From Acanthaster planci (lineage: Eukaryota > Echinodermata > Asteroidea > Valvatida > Acanthasteridae): 28,383 nucleotides of DNA. The stretch is from the NCBI RefSeq assembly GCF_001949145.1, contig NW_019091644.1:266218-294600 (forward strand). The letters are read 5' to 3'. Positions within the stretch are counted from its first letter, which is position 1. Each line of letters starts with the position of its first letter. The notes under the pieces are model-generated. The model saw only the letters and a program-made list of their open reading frames with translations. It made no database searches and was not told the DNA's origin. Position numbers and translations under genes: made by a program. Shown piece by piece: positions 18,032 through 28,383 of the stretch.

Positions 18032-21000
18032 GTGAGTATTAAGTTCTTCGATAAAGAAACGATGTCAGGTGCTGATACTGAGTCTGGTGAAATAATAACT
18101 TAATTGTGGGCATCGTTACCGCAGAGCGGGCACATCGACAAAATTATTTTAAGAGTCGGGGAGCAGGTTGAAGGACGAAATCCTCTGTTCAATAAAATGA
18201 AACCCCGCACAAACACAAGTCTACATTGTCTTTCCCTCACGAACTGCCTTTACCCAACCACTGAGCCGTGGGACGGGGTAAAGGGAACCATATCCTCCAG
18301 CAGTTGATTTGGGAAAAATACTTTTTCAGGATTTCGGAAGACTGTTTCACTTCCCTTCTTCCTGAGCGTTTAGAAAACCCCGAAAATGTGGCCTCACAGT
18401 GTGAAAGCCTTAAAAGATTATACAGAAAGAAATTTCGACAGATTTTGGTCCTACTTCCCACACGTAATGGTTCTGGATCTACCCCTGAGCCCATTTGAGC
18501 AAAAAAATGCATGTACAAAAATAAATTCAGAAACATTATTCTGTCTTTCTTCCCCAACGCCTATGCACGAGGAAGGGTCATTTTGTGATCCCCTGTTTTA
18601 GATCAATCTTCGATCAACCCTCATGTTTCGCTCGTAATGATAAATGCGGAAGATCGTTGGGGGGGCACGCTTCGTCTTTTCTTACTTCTCGCTGCGTGAC
18701 AGCAAGTTGATGAAATGAATTCAGGGGCTGATTGTAGTCAATGGGGGGGGGTGCAGGAGGAAAGTTGTCCCCGAAGTCATGTTGCCAGTCTTTAATGAAA
18801 TCGCCGGCTTTTTAGAAACGGGACTGACGCCTTTCCGTGGGAAGGGTATGGCGCTTTTGCAGATGAAGAAATTGGAGAGTCATTTTTAGGGAACAAAATC
18901 TGTTTTGCCCCTCGCCTTGAAACAAGACATGGATACCAATATTCAAAGAGGGTGTTTCGGAGATAAAAATGGGATACAACTGATTTTGTCCGTAACTATA
19001 TACATGTAGATCTATATTTGAAGTCATTTATCTTATAAGAAAACATATGCATACGGATAACATTTTCAAAACTCACTGAAATCTGAAAGGGGAAAGGAAA
19101 TTGGCTTTGGCAACTGTTGTGTTGAAGATGGTGATGATCTTGATTTTGGTCATGGTGCGTGGCGGTGCTTGAGGCGCTGATGGTAAGGGCAGGGATGACA
19201 TAGTGACAGTGGTGACGGATGGGTAAGGGGGTTAAGGTTTAAGGGGGTGTGGGGATGACGTCGGTGGTTATAACGTCACGACGAACATGAATACGACAGT
19301 GACACTAAGAATTTGGAGTGACAATGTTCATGACGATGATGGAACTTGAAGAAGGAAATCGGGCGAAGAATGTCAACCCTATTATTGTCGTGATTTCTCT
19401 CACGTCCGTCACAGATGACCGGGGTGGCTGTGTTGGCCATCGGTGCCTTCCTGTACAGCCGCGAGGGTCCTTTTGCCACCCTTCTTCCCAGCCTGCCGTT
19501 CCTCAACGTGACAACTATGACCATGATCGTGGGCTGCGTCATCATGATCGTCGCTTTCCTCGGCTGCTGCGGTGCCATGAAGGAGAACGTGTGCATGGTT
19601 TCTACCGTAAGTAACCGTTTATTGTGCATTCTTACACGGCCGTTACTCATGTACTTTAACAGGTGCACAGTTGAGAAAATGTCAAAGAAGGATGTTACTG
19701 GAATTATCCCAAAACACGTGAGCTGCGTGCATTTTTTATCCCAAAACACGTGAGCTGCGTGCATTTTTTTCTGCATAATGGCTTTAAAGTTACACCGCAT
19801 AGTTTTCACTGCTAACCCCAACAATTGGATGTTAATTGAGGTGATTATTCGGCATCAGAGTTTTAAAGAGTAAATGTAGAAGCAGATGCATCATTCTGGA
19901 TACTACATCAGTCAGAGTGCAAAAATAAACCTTTTCAACATTCTCATTGCATCACAGGGTTGAATGACAAACAAGCCATGCATTTTAACATCGCTTCGTA
20001 ATTTTCTTTTCTTTGGGATATTTAATTGCCTAATCATCAAGTCGAATAAAATGCAGATAGGTACATCGTAAACACACAATACTTTTGAAATAAATAGCCA
20101 ATTTCTTAAAGTATTTAAGAGGAATAGATTGCTCTTAAATGGTACCAGACACTATAAGCTGAAAAATTAACGTGATCGGTCCATTCTGGACAAAAGAGTT
20201 TCGGATCCTGTTTTTGATTAGCTAATAGTACCGTGACTCATTGACAGTCCAAAATGATCAGTGCACCAAGAAGACAACTCATGTTCATAAAAAATTATTC
20301 CCCAGCTGTGTGATTTTTCTCACTTTCGTTTTTCTTCTTTATCTTCCAGTCCCATGATGCATTGAGAATACTGAAAAGGTTTAGTGTTTGAATTTCAGAA
20401 TGCAGACAGATTTGAATTTCAGAAATATGTAGAAAGAAGGCTCCAAGCTACAACCAAAGGTTTGGTCTTTTCCTCTCGGTCAGTATTTTATCATAATGGT
20501 GGCAATCCTGACGGCGGAGCTGATAGCTGGTGGGCTGGGCTTTGCTAACAGGAACGCGGTGGAGGCGTTTATAGAGAAGGACCTGACCCAGCGGGGGATC
20601 CCTCTGTACGGTACGAAGGGCGAACATGGCCTGACATCGGCTTGGGACAGAATGCAAACTTCGGTGAGTTTTATCCCCATGTCGTACTTGATACCTGTCT
20701 CTTCAACTTTAAATTATAAAATCATTTGGGTAATTCAGTTACCTAAAGTGACGTGCACCCGACAACCAAAGGCTAATTCCGTCCAAGAGGTAAAAGGGGC
20801 CGTGATTCTTTAATGAGCCCGGAGTGCCACCACAAGAGGGCGCAATTTTCCTAGCAACGGATGCTCCTTTGGTAGGAACCGCGGTACTCCGCTAATTACA
20901 AACGACTCTAAAATGCGCCGGTGCGTTGCGGTCAAGTAGCTGCCAACAAAAACGAACACTCCCAACCAACATGGCTCGTTTTCTACAGGTGAGGGGGTGC

Positions 21001-24000
21001 TTCTGTTCAAGGCGAATAGAGAGGACAGGGTTTGACCGTTTCATTTCCGTTTCTCCCTTATCATGTAAAAAAGAGTTTGAAATTCCACTTCATGTTCCAG
21101 AAATACCGTGATGAGTTTACAAAAAGATATCCTTTCTTCCTCCCCCGATAATTTTTATGCGCTCTTGCACATCTTATTCGTATTTTTCCCATGCCCCGTA
21201 AAAAATATCCCAAACGTGGGCATAAAAGGGCTTGGGTGGAGTCTTTCCCGAATACATTGGATTCTCTGTTACAGCTACACACTTAACTTTTCTTCGTACG
21301 TGATGTGACGTTTCACGCTTAGATCGACACCAGTTTTGTGAGCTTTTAGTGTTCGTTCGAAATGTTGAATCTTGACGTACGGCACCTAAATATTTTTTTT
21401 AAGTTTTCGTTTACCGTTCCGAGCAAAACGTGTTGATTCAAAGCCGGTAGTGCGGAATACCATGGCGTCCAATACAACATAATGCTTGTTTGAATGGGTT
21501 TGGAACTTTGCTGGTGTGTGAAGTACATCTGATGTGTCGGGACTTGTGGCAAAATTTGAATAGCACAAAATGAACGTTTAAAAAATGCAGATTGTAAAGC
21601 AATTTCACGAGGTGATGACAGATTCTATCGTCGTTAATTATTCTTTCCATTAAAGGAATGTGAAAAAAACATTTATTGTGTTCGTTTTATACAATGTCTG
21701 AATAAGTTCTTTCTGTTTATGCAAGTCACCTTCAGCTGCACTCGTTATACGGTTCAGGGTAAAATTCTGGCACCAACTCGTCGTGTTCCGAGTTACTCAT
21801 AATCGTGAAAGTTGTTTCCTATTAGAATCATCAGCATCACTATAGGCCTATCGAATTCAGAAATAATTCATATCAGAAGACCGATACGATGGAACAGTGT
21901 CCCGCGTTTATGGCTATCGTACGCCATTTCATCTGCATAAAGATTCGCGGCCGTGCCTGTTGCGCATGAGTAGTTCAAAGTTCAGCAAAAGTACACCGTT
22001 TGATATAACAATATGAAACATTATGCAATAACAGAGACTGAGTTGTATTAAATTTGCAAGTGCACGGCTGACCGTCTTATGGGGGTTGCGGCCTTCTGCG
22101 CATCGGCTGTGAAAATGACAGTAATCAAAATGAAAACACCTTTTTTGGAATTTATAACTGGCTTACTAGAACTCCTATTAAAAAGGCTGGGAACCAGAAT
22201 ACGGGTGTGGTAACTATGCAAAGTAGCAGATACTTAATGCAATCTTAATGGTCCGTCTAAAAACAGCTGTCTTGCTGTGGCGTCAACAATTCAACCGATT
22301 GGAGTCGATTTCATCCCCTCATGACCATACCGGGTGAGACGCCAGATTCCTGTTGTTCCGAGCATCTTGTCACGGCTTGTGGCAGGGACAATGACGTCAG
22401 CAAGTGGGAAAAGGTGGGTGAATACAGCGTTGACAACAAGAATCGATTCATTGTCTTTGATTTCGGATTTCTAAATCAAGGTGTCGATAGTGGTATCGAC
22501 AATATTGCTAAGTGGCGAAGTGCGTACTCGAGTCCTACATTGGAACCGGAGTTTCATTTACTCCCCTTGATGTAACAGAGTCACAGAGGCTGCGTGGGTG
22601 TTGAAGTTTTTCTGCATGCACGCATGCCTGTAGTCTGGACTCTCAAGAACTACTTACCGGCATCATCAAGTACCACTGTCACACGTTGATGCCAAATGAG
22701 CCCATTCGACTCAACAGCAGAAGTTACGGTATTTGCTATATCAACAGGGGCATAGTACAGTGCCCACTCAAATCTTGAATGTCTCCTTGAGGTAAAGAAA
22801 AGAATTTCGGTGCATTGTTGTCTCCGCCAATACAAGAATGCTAGACGAAAGTGTAAATGGCTGTTACATATTTCTGGAAGAGGTCGTTATTTAACTTTTA
22901 TACCTTCGCAGGTTCGTTGACACGGGTCATGATTTTGATGCAGTCGCTGATATTATTCCTATTATCTGGTGTCGTAATTGTTTTTCTTAGTAACTTTTTC
23001 TGCGAGACGAACAAGTGATTTTTCTTATTATTACTTCCAAGGGTTGCAAGGAGGTCCTAAATGGCGAGATAAAGAGTCACATGGGGGTTGTGGCAGGAGC
23101 CCTCATTGGTGTGGGAGTGTTTCAGGTAAACTTTCTGGTACATTTCACAGATCCTTGTACTGACTGGACGATGCGCGGGTGCCCATCGCTGAGTGAATAA
23201 GCACACTCAACAATCAACCTCGATTACGTGGGCTACGTGCGCGTTCCTTCACTTGCGTTAGATCGCATAAGGCATAGTGGGAACCAACATGGGGCCGCAA
23301 GATCGTACTAATAAGAACGAGGTTGCTTAAAGATTGGAAACTTTGAGCCGTTCAATTTGGTGAGCATGCGCTCCTTGTTCCGAGCATAGATGCACAGTTC
23401 TGAGCTCGCGCAATACTGTGGAAAGGACTGATATGTCTGCTACCGCCAGTCTCTCAAATTCTCTCTTTGAGACCTCTTTAGCTGGAGTTTTTTAAAAGAT
23501 GACCGACACAGCATGCAGTGCTGAACGACACAACAATTTTCTTTATCTAATTTTTCAAATTTTGAAACAATTGTTTTGATCGATAATTGAATATTTCGTT
23601 GATTAAAGACACAGATAATTTCGTCTGAATACCCCTAAAGTAAATAAAATTAAACTGTGCGCGCATGAAACGATCTGTAAAAGTGTCCTGACACAACGGC
23701 TTGCTGTGATTAAGATTTCGAGCCGCGGGGCCGGTTTCAGAGTTTGTTGAGGTCACAAGGGCATTTAAACCTCCAAAGATGGCGCCTAAAGGCCTACAGC
23801 TTTCGGTCTCTAAGTTGGCTGACCGGTATGAGCGCAGTGCCAACGTAATACTTGACTGTAATAAAACGTGTCACTTTTTTTACAGGGAGAATCTTGTTTT
23901 CAGCTCCATGTATAAGTTGCAAAGATATATCTCTCTTTTCATACAACTTGCAGCATTAAAAAAAATTGCATGCTGATTTAAAGCACATCATAGCAAATGT

Positions 24001-24743
24001 TCTCATATTCTCACTTGCAATGAGTGCGCAACTTTTTGGGAATTCGCAATGGATCCCGTGCTATAGGAGAAGAAATTGTTGCAGTCAGAGTATTTCAAGG
24101 CAAGGGATCCCGTTTGCGCCATGATACTAATAAATATCATCTTTCAAAATTGACCGATAGCATGGGTGCGTCGCTGGATTTTCCCCATGACCGTATCTTC
24201 CAGGGAGGCAAAGCACTTTTTTCCAGGGGGAGGGGGGGGTTTTTGGGGGGGGTAGTCATCAGCAAAGAAAAAAAAATGGGATGGGTCAAATTTGAGCGAT
24301 ATCTAAAGCAGCTTGGCGAGTTTGTTGCCCTTTTATCGCTACGTTCTCCATGTCTTATCCTTTTTCCTTATTTGTCCTCAATATCAAAAGTCTCCAGTGA
24401 CCGAGTGACACCTGTCTCGCCCCCTGGCGACGCTCGTGACAAATATCTTTTTACTTAACATTTAGAGATTATCAGGAACACCTTCCATTTGATTACTATG
24501 CTAAATGACGGCCCATAATTCAAAAATCGGCATTTTACATAGTGGGTCGCACATTAAAAATTCCCACTTCAATTTACGCCATTTAGCTGGGGTTCCTCCA
24601 CAATTATGTTCTTACTACCTTGATGAAACATTCTTAAATATTCTTTGTAACTGACCACTGTGATAAATGGGTCATTTTTCCCTTTCTAGATGCTTGGCAT
24701 CGTCCTATCCTTCATGCTGTGTTACTCAATCCGGAAAGGCTAA
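17975..24743 (+). CDS. Tetraspanin, complete, six coding exons, 237 residues
   Basis: Exons 17975-18031, 19415-19606, 20484-20663, 22267-22413, 23042-23125 and 24690-24743 join in frame, all introns phase 0. Tetraspanins are four-pass proteins that organise membrane microdomains with integrins and other partners. Seen: start in a strong Kozak context (TTCACCATGG); TM1 about 9-33 with conserved Asn15; small loop 34-53; TM2 about 54-74 ending GCCGAMKEN; TM3 about 79-104 with conserved Glu95; large loop about 105-204; TM4 about 205-232; tail CYSIRKG. The large loop has the signature CCG (146-148), PDSCC (169-173), CG (181-182) and Cys194, six cysteines in all. Sequons are at Asn50, Asn150 and Asn151. 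Cys6, Cys70, Cys71, Cys79 and Cys231 are likely palmitoylation sites. LYGTKGEHGLTSAWDRMQTS resembles vertebrate TSPAN4/TSPAN9, so it is probably CD9/TSPAN4/TSPAN9-like; exact orthology is uncertain. Confidence 0.95.
19415..19606 (+). CDS. Tetraspanin exon 2: TM1 end, small loop, TM2, CCG-KEN loop
   Basis: Acceptor CGTCCGTCACAG, donor GTAAGT. It encodes residues 20-83, including MTGVAVLAIGAFLY, the small extracellular loop with NVT sequon, and the near-invariant GCCGAMKENVC. Antisense and alternative frames across it are longer but have no family content. Confidence 0.95.
19706..19769 (+). repeat. 32-bp tandem duplication
   Basis: A 32-bp unit starting ATCCCAAAACACGTGAGC and ending in a T-run is repeated exactly once. 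Each copy has the palindromic E-box CACGTG. It lies in the tetraspanin intron after exon 2, about 100 bp from the donor. Confidence 0.95.
20484..20663 (+). CDS. Tetraspanin exon 3: TM3 and first part of large loop
   Basis: Acceptor TCCTCTCGGTCAG, donor GTGAGT. It encodes residues 84-143: a TM3 with Glu95 and the loop start containing LYGTKGEHGLTSAWDRMQTS, close to TSPAN4/9 LYGTQGNVGLTNAWSIIQT. Confidence 0.95.
20838..21016 (+). repeat. Dispersed ~175-bp repeat, copy 2
   Basis: Homologous to 8840-9011 in inverted orientation, roughly two-thirds to three-quarters identical by eye, with the strongest match in the right half (CTGCCAACAAAA to CTTCTGTTCAAGGCG). It lies in the tetraspanin intron after exon 3. 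The small frame MARFLQ in it is not supported as coding. Confidence 0.8.
22267..22413 (+). CDS. Tetraspanin exon 4: CCG and PDSCC cysteines
   Basis: The acceptor is GTCTAAAAACAG, weak in pyrimidines, and the donor GTGGGT. It encodes residues 144-192: LSCCGVNNSTDW with two overlapping N-glycosylation sequons, then PDSCCSEHLVTACG. Starting at an internal Met (22321) would lose the essential CCG motif, so the exon start at 22267 is preferred. Confidence 0.93.
23042..23125 (+). CDS. Tetraspanin exon 5: last loop cysteine and TM4 start
   Basis: Acceptor TATTACTTCCAAG, donor GTAAAC. It encodes residues 193-220: GCKEVLNGEI with the sixth loop cysteine, then HMGVVAGALIGVGVFQ, the first two thirds of TM4. 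Confidence 0.93.
23779..23976 (+). other. Open frame with strong start context in tetraspanin intron
   Basis: CCAAAGATGGCGCCT is both a strong Kozak start and close to a YY1 site (AAGATGGCGGC). The first 17 codons read MAPKGLQLSVSKLADRY and a usable donor (GTATGAG) lies at about 23827, after which the frame becomes AT-rich and chance-like. It might be an alternative or nested first exon, or simply a YY1-like element. No family was recognised. Confidence 0.15.
24226..24252 (+). repeat. G-tract cluster with quadruplex potential
   Basis: G5, G8 and G8 runs are separated by A and T5 on the sense strand of the tetraspanin intron after exon 5. Four tracts of three or more G can be drawn from them, so a G-quadruplex in DNA or pre-mRNA is possible. 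Confidence 0.6.
24690..24743 (+). CDS. Tetraspanin exon 6: TM4 end, short tail, stop
   Basis: Acceptor CCTTTCTAG. Seventeen codons (MLGIVLSFMLCYSIRKG) and TAA at 24741-24743. The intron within TM4 is typical of the family. It is too short for ordinary frame searches but is required for TM4. Confidence 0.9.
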   Translation: MLGIVLSFMLCYSIRKG

Positions 24744-27700
24744 ACACAGAGGCCAGTAGCTTCAAACTCATCTGAAATTTGATTTTTAAGACAGGCCAAG
24801 CCCAGAATAGAAATAGTATACTAAGTCATATTTTAGTTAAAGTCTTTTATACTGTATAAAGTGTATGCTTAAATAATACATGTATTTTGTCAACGGAAAT
24901 TTATTATTGGACTGGTTCTATGGGTGGCATTAAGTGGGCAGTCTTATGCAGAAATATTGATAAAAAGATAACTTTCGTGTCCTGTTTTTCGACAAAAACA
25001 CTTTTAAACCTGAAAACATGATGCTGATTACAGCCACCTGACGAGAATTCCCCTTTTTCCACTCGCCAATAAGTCTAAGGTGTGAGTATAATGTATACAC
25101 TTAACATCTGTAAAGATAGCCTTGTCGGAATGGACGCCTATGTTTCAAAAATCTAATACCAAAAACTTGCTGAATGCAGCGAGTGACCCCGTAATCGGAG
25201 GAGCCTTTCATCGCCGACAGTTTGATGTTGTGATTGAAGCTGTAATGCAGTCTGGGTGAAATAATTTTAATTAAGAACATCCCCCAAAGAAATTTTAGTA
25301 GAGGATGTATACCCGCAGTTTGGGTTGACAAAAATCTAGGGATTGTCTCATGAACGAAACGCGGTATAGTTTTTTATTTAATAAGAGACCAGTTCATAAC
25401 GTTGCAAGATCAGCAAAAACTACAATAGGAGAAATTAACCTTGGAATTCGATGTGAATGTGCATTGGTTCCACGAGGTTCATCAGCAACATTAATCATAT
25501 GTACCTCCTCACAAATGTCCCAACTTCTTAACACCTACTGTCTTACTATTTAAAGAACATAATTGTACTGAGAACCGGCAAGCTTTGTCACTCGGAATAT
25601 AAAAGTGATATAATGCAGTTAAGCCTTCCTTCCTGGCAAGGAAAAGATCCTTTTATTTACATCTCTAAATGTCTACTTCTTCATTTCTTATTTATCAGTA
25701 TGTATTCTTCCTGTGAATGCAACAGGTCTTTAGGTAATAAAGACTCAGTAACTAAATCAGAAAAAAAAACCAGAACTAAAATCAATTGCATTTTCATTTA
25801 TTATGCATGCCTTCCAATTTGACCAATTGATTCCGTGTGTTAATACACTGAGGGCTGGGGTATGTTGTCACCGTGTAACAACTCAATCCATATGGGTTTT
25901 GTGTGATCCAATACACCTAACCTTGCTGGCAGGCATTACACATGGTGTCGATGGGTATTTGAGACCGTCGGTGATGAAGATGATGAAATTCACCTCTCTA
26001 CAGAAAATGGAGTTTTTTTTATAGTTTTGAAATGTAAAAGTTTACTTTAAAGGTCTACAACCGTTTGCATTACCGTTTCTTGACGACGTAACTCCTTGAG
26101 ATCTCACCCTCTGGACGTACGATTGCAATAATGTGATTGTTGTCAGGACTTATTAATTACGACGCAAAATGTTGGAAGTTATTCTTTTGACTGCTACAAA
26201 GGTGAAACGACCTGAATGTGATGGACGAGTTGTACATGTACGATCTTGAGGTACGTTGCACAATACAAATGTTTTGATAAAACAATTAAATGGTTTATGC
26301 TGCAATAACTCTACGTTAAGGAATCAAATGCTGTCATTTATTATTTGTGAGGTACTAAACCCAATTTATTGTGATGTGCAAATACTGTACAGGGAATTAA
26401 TGTGCAGAAGATGAGTTCTTATGCTCATTGCAGTAATTCTATAATTTCACAACTATAGATTGGATTTCCCAAAGTAGACGTTCCGTCTATTGCAAATATC
26501 AAGGTAGGAAATATTGACTTATAAAATATACGAAATAGACTCGAAATGCGCTAGACTGGTTCGCAGGCCAGATGAATCTGACTGTTGTCCTTCGATTGAA
26601 GGGGCAGGTAAAATAAATAAACGAAAAGGAATCCAGCCATGACCACAGATGTCTCTTAGTACATATAAACGACCGTGACCCAAATTAGGCTTCCGGTTAC
26701 CATGATGACATGTTGCGTCACGAATTAATCATTTAGCCGTGGATGATGGGTAACCTAATAGATTTTATCAAGAGTCGTTGGGGTCCTCAGGGAGCCAGAC
26801 TAGGGACGCACAAAATCTAAGATTAACAAAACTCAACACAAAGTTCCAAATAGCGGCGCGGCTTACTGGCAAACAGCGATAAGTGTCGGGCACTAGCGAG
26901 AGTTCAGTACAGTTCAACGCCTTATAAGGAACGTGACGAAAATATCCAGTATTTTAGGTCGCCAGCGCACACGGCCCCTTGCTAATTCAGATGTGTAGCA
27001 GCCTGTCTCACAGAAGTCTGCATGGAGGATTTGTTATAGCCAACAATAATTCTATCCCCTGACGAATAAAAACAATAACGAGGTGAAAAGCAAATTCAGC
27101 TTTCCTTTGAGTCTTGACACAGATTTCTCGATGCTAGATAGTACACTATAGAGCCATTCCATTGCAGTGGTACTAGTCCAGACATGACAATAACAGTGTA
27201 ACTGTCACGTATATTTAACGAAAACCTAGGGAATTACATCAGCCGATCAGTCCATTTGAAAAATAAAGTTGTTTTCATGAATTTATTTCCAGGTCAAAAC
27301 TTGACTTCGGAGAAATTCAGTAGTAAGATAGATTTTCCTGGCATAAGGGCGACTGGTCTATATTAAGGCTCCTGCTCAAGAACAATGTGCCCACGATAAA
27401 GACTATTTTTCCCTCGCCAGTTAAATGCAAATTATACTTGGCAATCCAGTGGATTGTTCGGTACATCTGAATGTTCGATGAAGTGTTTTTTGTCATGTCA
27501 GCGTTGTACTGGATTGCATAGCGGCGTTTGTTTCCGAAAGAGGCCCGTAAATTTTCCCCTCTGACAACAATTGACCAGGATGAAACTTGGCACCCTATAC
27601 TGGTCGTATCTGTCTGCATGCACGTGTGTCCCTCTGATTTAAGATCTAATTTTGCTTCTAATTTTTCCTGTTCCTGTTTGTACATCTAATTGTCTTTTAT

Positions 27701-28383
27701 GTTTATTCTTGTTTATTCTTTAAATTGTTATAAATTACCATCAGATGTGTACATCGACCCACCCCCGTGGTGCTGATGGTGAGGCTGTTAGCGGATGGTG
27801 GGATATGAGCGGTTAAAACTTGAATGATGTCAGGCACATAACGGCCCTTGTCGTGTTTCAGACTCGAATTAGATGCACTTTACTACTCCACGCCTACCCA
27901 GGCTTTGCAGGCCTTAAGAATTCATCTGTTTGCCCCACAAGGTCATGTAAATCATAAATGGATATCCTGGAGGATAGCCTGGAGGATTATAAAATGTCAT
28001 TTTGTGTTCTTTTAAAACACCTAGCACCAACAGTAAGAACTGCCAATCTCAGTCTTGGCGATCGTCCGTTCATACCAAAATGTTTGTACTTTGAAACTCA
28101 ATGCGCCATTTCATGGAGTATTTGGGGCGAGGCAAGGGCAAACCGCCCCCAGGCATTTTCAATTCTTTGTTTTCCTTCCCAACCAACGTAGCCTCATCTC
28201 CGAACCACACGCGCCAAAATAAATGGAAAATTTCCCCACCTCTCCAAATCCTCAAGGAGCACTGCATACCGGAAAAAAGTTCGACTGGGATGGCAAGTTA
28301 ATATCGACGTATGCAACCCCAGCCACCATAAGCCGGAGTACGGCCGTTGAGGACCGCATACAGGTGGTCTCGCCTCAGGGGAG
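24744..28383. other. Tetraspanin 3' UTR and downstream intergenic DNA
   Basis: After the likely poly(A) site near 25760 I see no exon that can be supported. Frames such as minus 27317-27685 and plus 27958-28191 match nothing recognised. A short direct repeat of CTGGAGGAT lies near 27967-27986. The stretch 27860-27950 has a frame (LQALRIHLFAPQG) that might be a transposon scrap, but this is too weak to call. Confidence 0.5.
25736..25741 (+). terminator. Likely tetraspanin poly(A) signal AATAAA
   Basis: It is the first canonical AATAAA downstream of the tetraspanin stop, about 1.0 kb away, which would give an ordinary 3' UTR length. A T-rich stretch follows within 60 bp. Confidence 0.5.

Noticed and set aside
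19276-19824. 182-codon minus-strand frame
   Set aside because: It lies antisense to tetraspanin exon 2, which has clear family motifs and splice sites; the minus frame has no recognisable content.
22321-22575. Tetraspanin exon 4 starting at Met 22321 and running to 22575
   Set aside because: This would drop the essential CCG motif encoded from 22267 and read through the GTGGGT donor at 22414 into a non-tetraspanin tail.
24024-24458. 144-codon plus-strand frame
   Set aside because: It spans G-runs in an intron between two well-supported tetraspanin exons and shows no family motif or splice sites.
27317-27685. 122-codon minus-strand frame (MYKQEQEKLEAKLDLKSEG...)
   Set aside because: The charged start looks protein-like, but no splice context, no family match and no neighbouring exons support it.
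1-28383. tRNA or rRNA genes
   Set aside because: No GGTTCGAATCC-like B box with a matching A box, and no rRNA-like conserved blocks, were seen on either strand.

Overview
The window is animal nuclear DNA. It holds two protein-coding genes split by GT-AG introns and running head to tail on the + strand, with wide AT-leaning non-coding stretches, short repeats and decayed transposons. The species cannot be fixed from sequence alone. Compact genes with 0.3-5 kb introns, very frequent TACATGTA octamers and a jockey-like LINE relic suggest a marine invertebrate, perhaps a cephalochordate, another deuterostome or a lophotrochozoan. No bacterial or operon features, tRNA, rRNA or CRISPR loci were seen.

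Region 1 (1-11537) holds eIF3 subunit J (EIF3J). Six exons (2922-2979, 8122-8225, 9171-9270, 9411-9575, 10026-10099, 11421-11537) splice in frame to a 205-residue C-terminal part with its natural stop. The N-terminal exon with the start codon was not found and probably lies left of the window. The 5.1-kb intron 2980-8121 carries an antisense non-LTR retrotransposon relic (about 3417-5760). A 445-bp inverted-repeat element (5078-5522) sits inside that relic, flanked by TA duplications. The left 700 bp holds seven copies of a ~28-bp repeat with unrelated spacers.

Region 2 (11538-17237) is intergenic or 3' UTR. It contains (CAAA)n, two adjacent foldback hairpins (12957-13068), a cluster of TACTC/GAGTA motifs around an 18-bp perfect palindrome (14890-15095), and a short minus-strand stretch that reads like the end of a protein (15578-15727).

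Region 3 (17238-24743) holds a complete tetraspanin of 237 residues in six coding exons (17975-18031, 19415-19606, 20484-20663, 22267-22413, 23042-23125, 24690-24743). Every coding intron is phase 0. An untranslated first exon ending at 17237 is likely. One intron carries a ~180-bp repeat whose inverted relative lies in an EIF3J intron.

Region 4 (24744-28383) is the tetraspanin 3' flank, with a canonical poly(A) signal at 25736. No convincing gene was seen beyond it.

The two genes have unrelated roles: EIF3J in cytoplasmic translation initiation, the tetraspanin in organising membrane microdomains. Nothing suggests shared regulation beyond adjacency.
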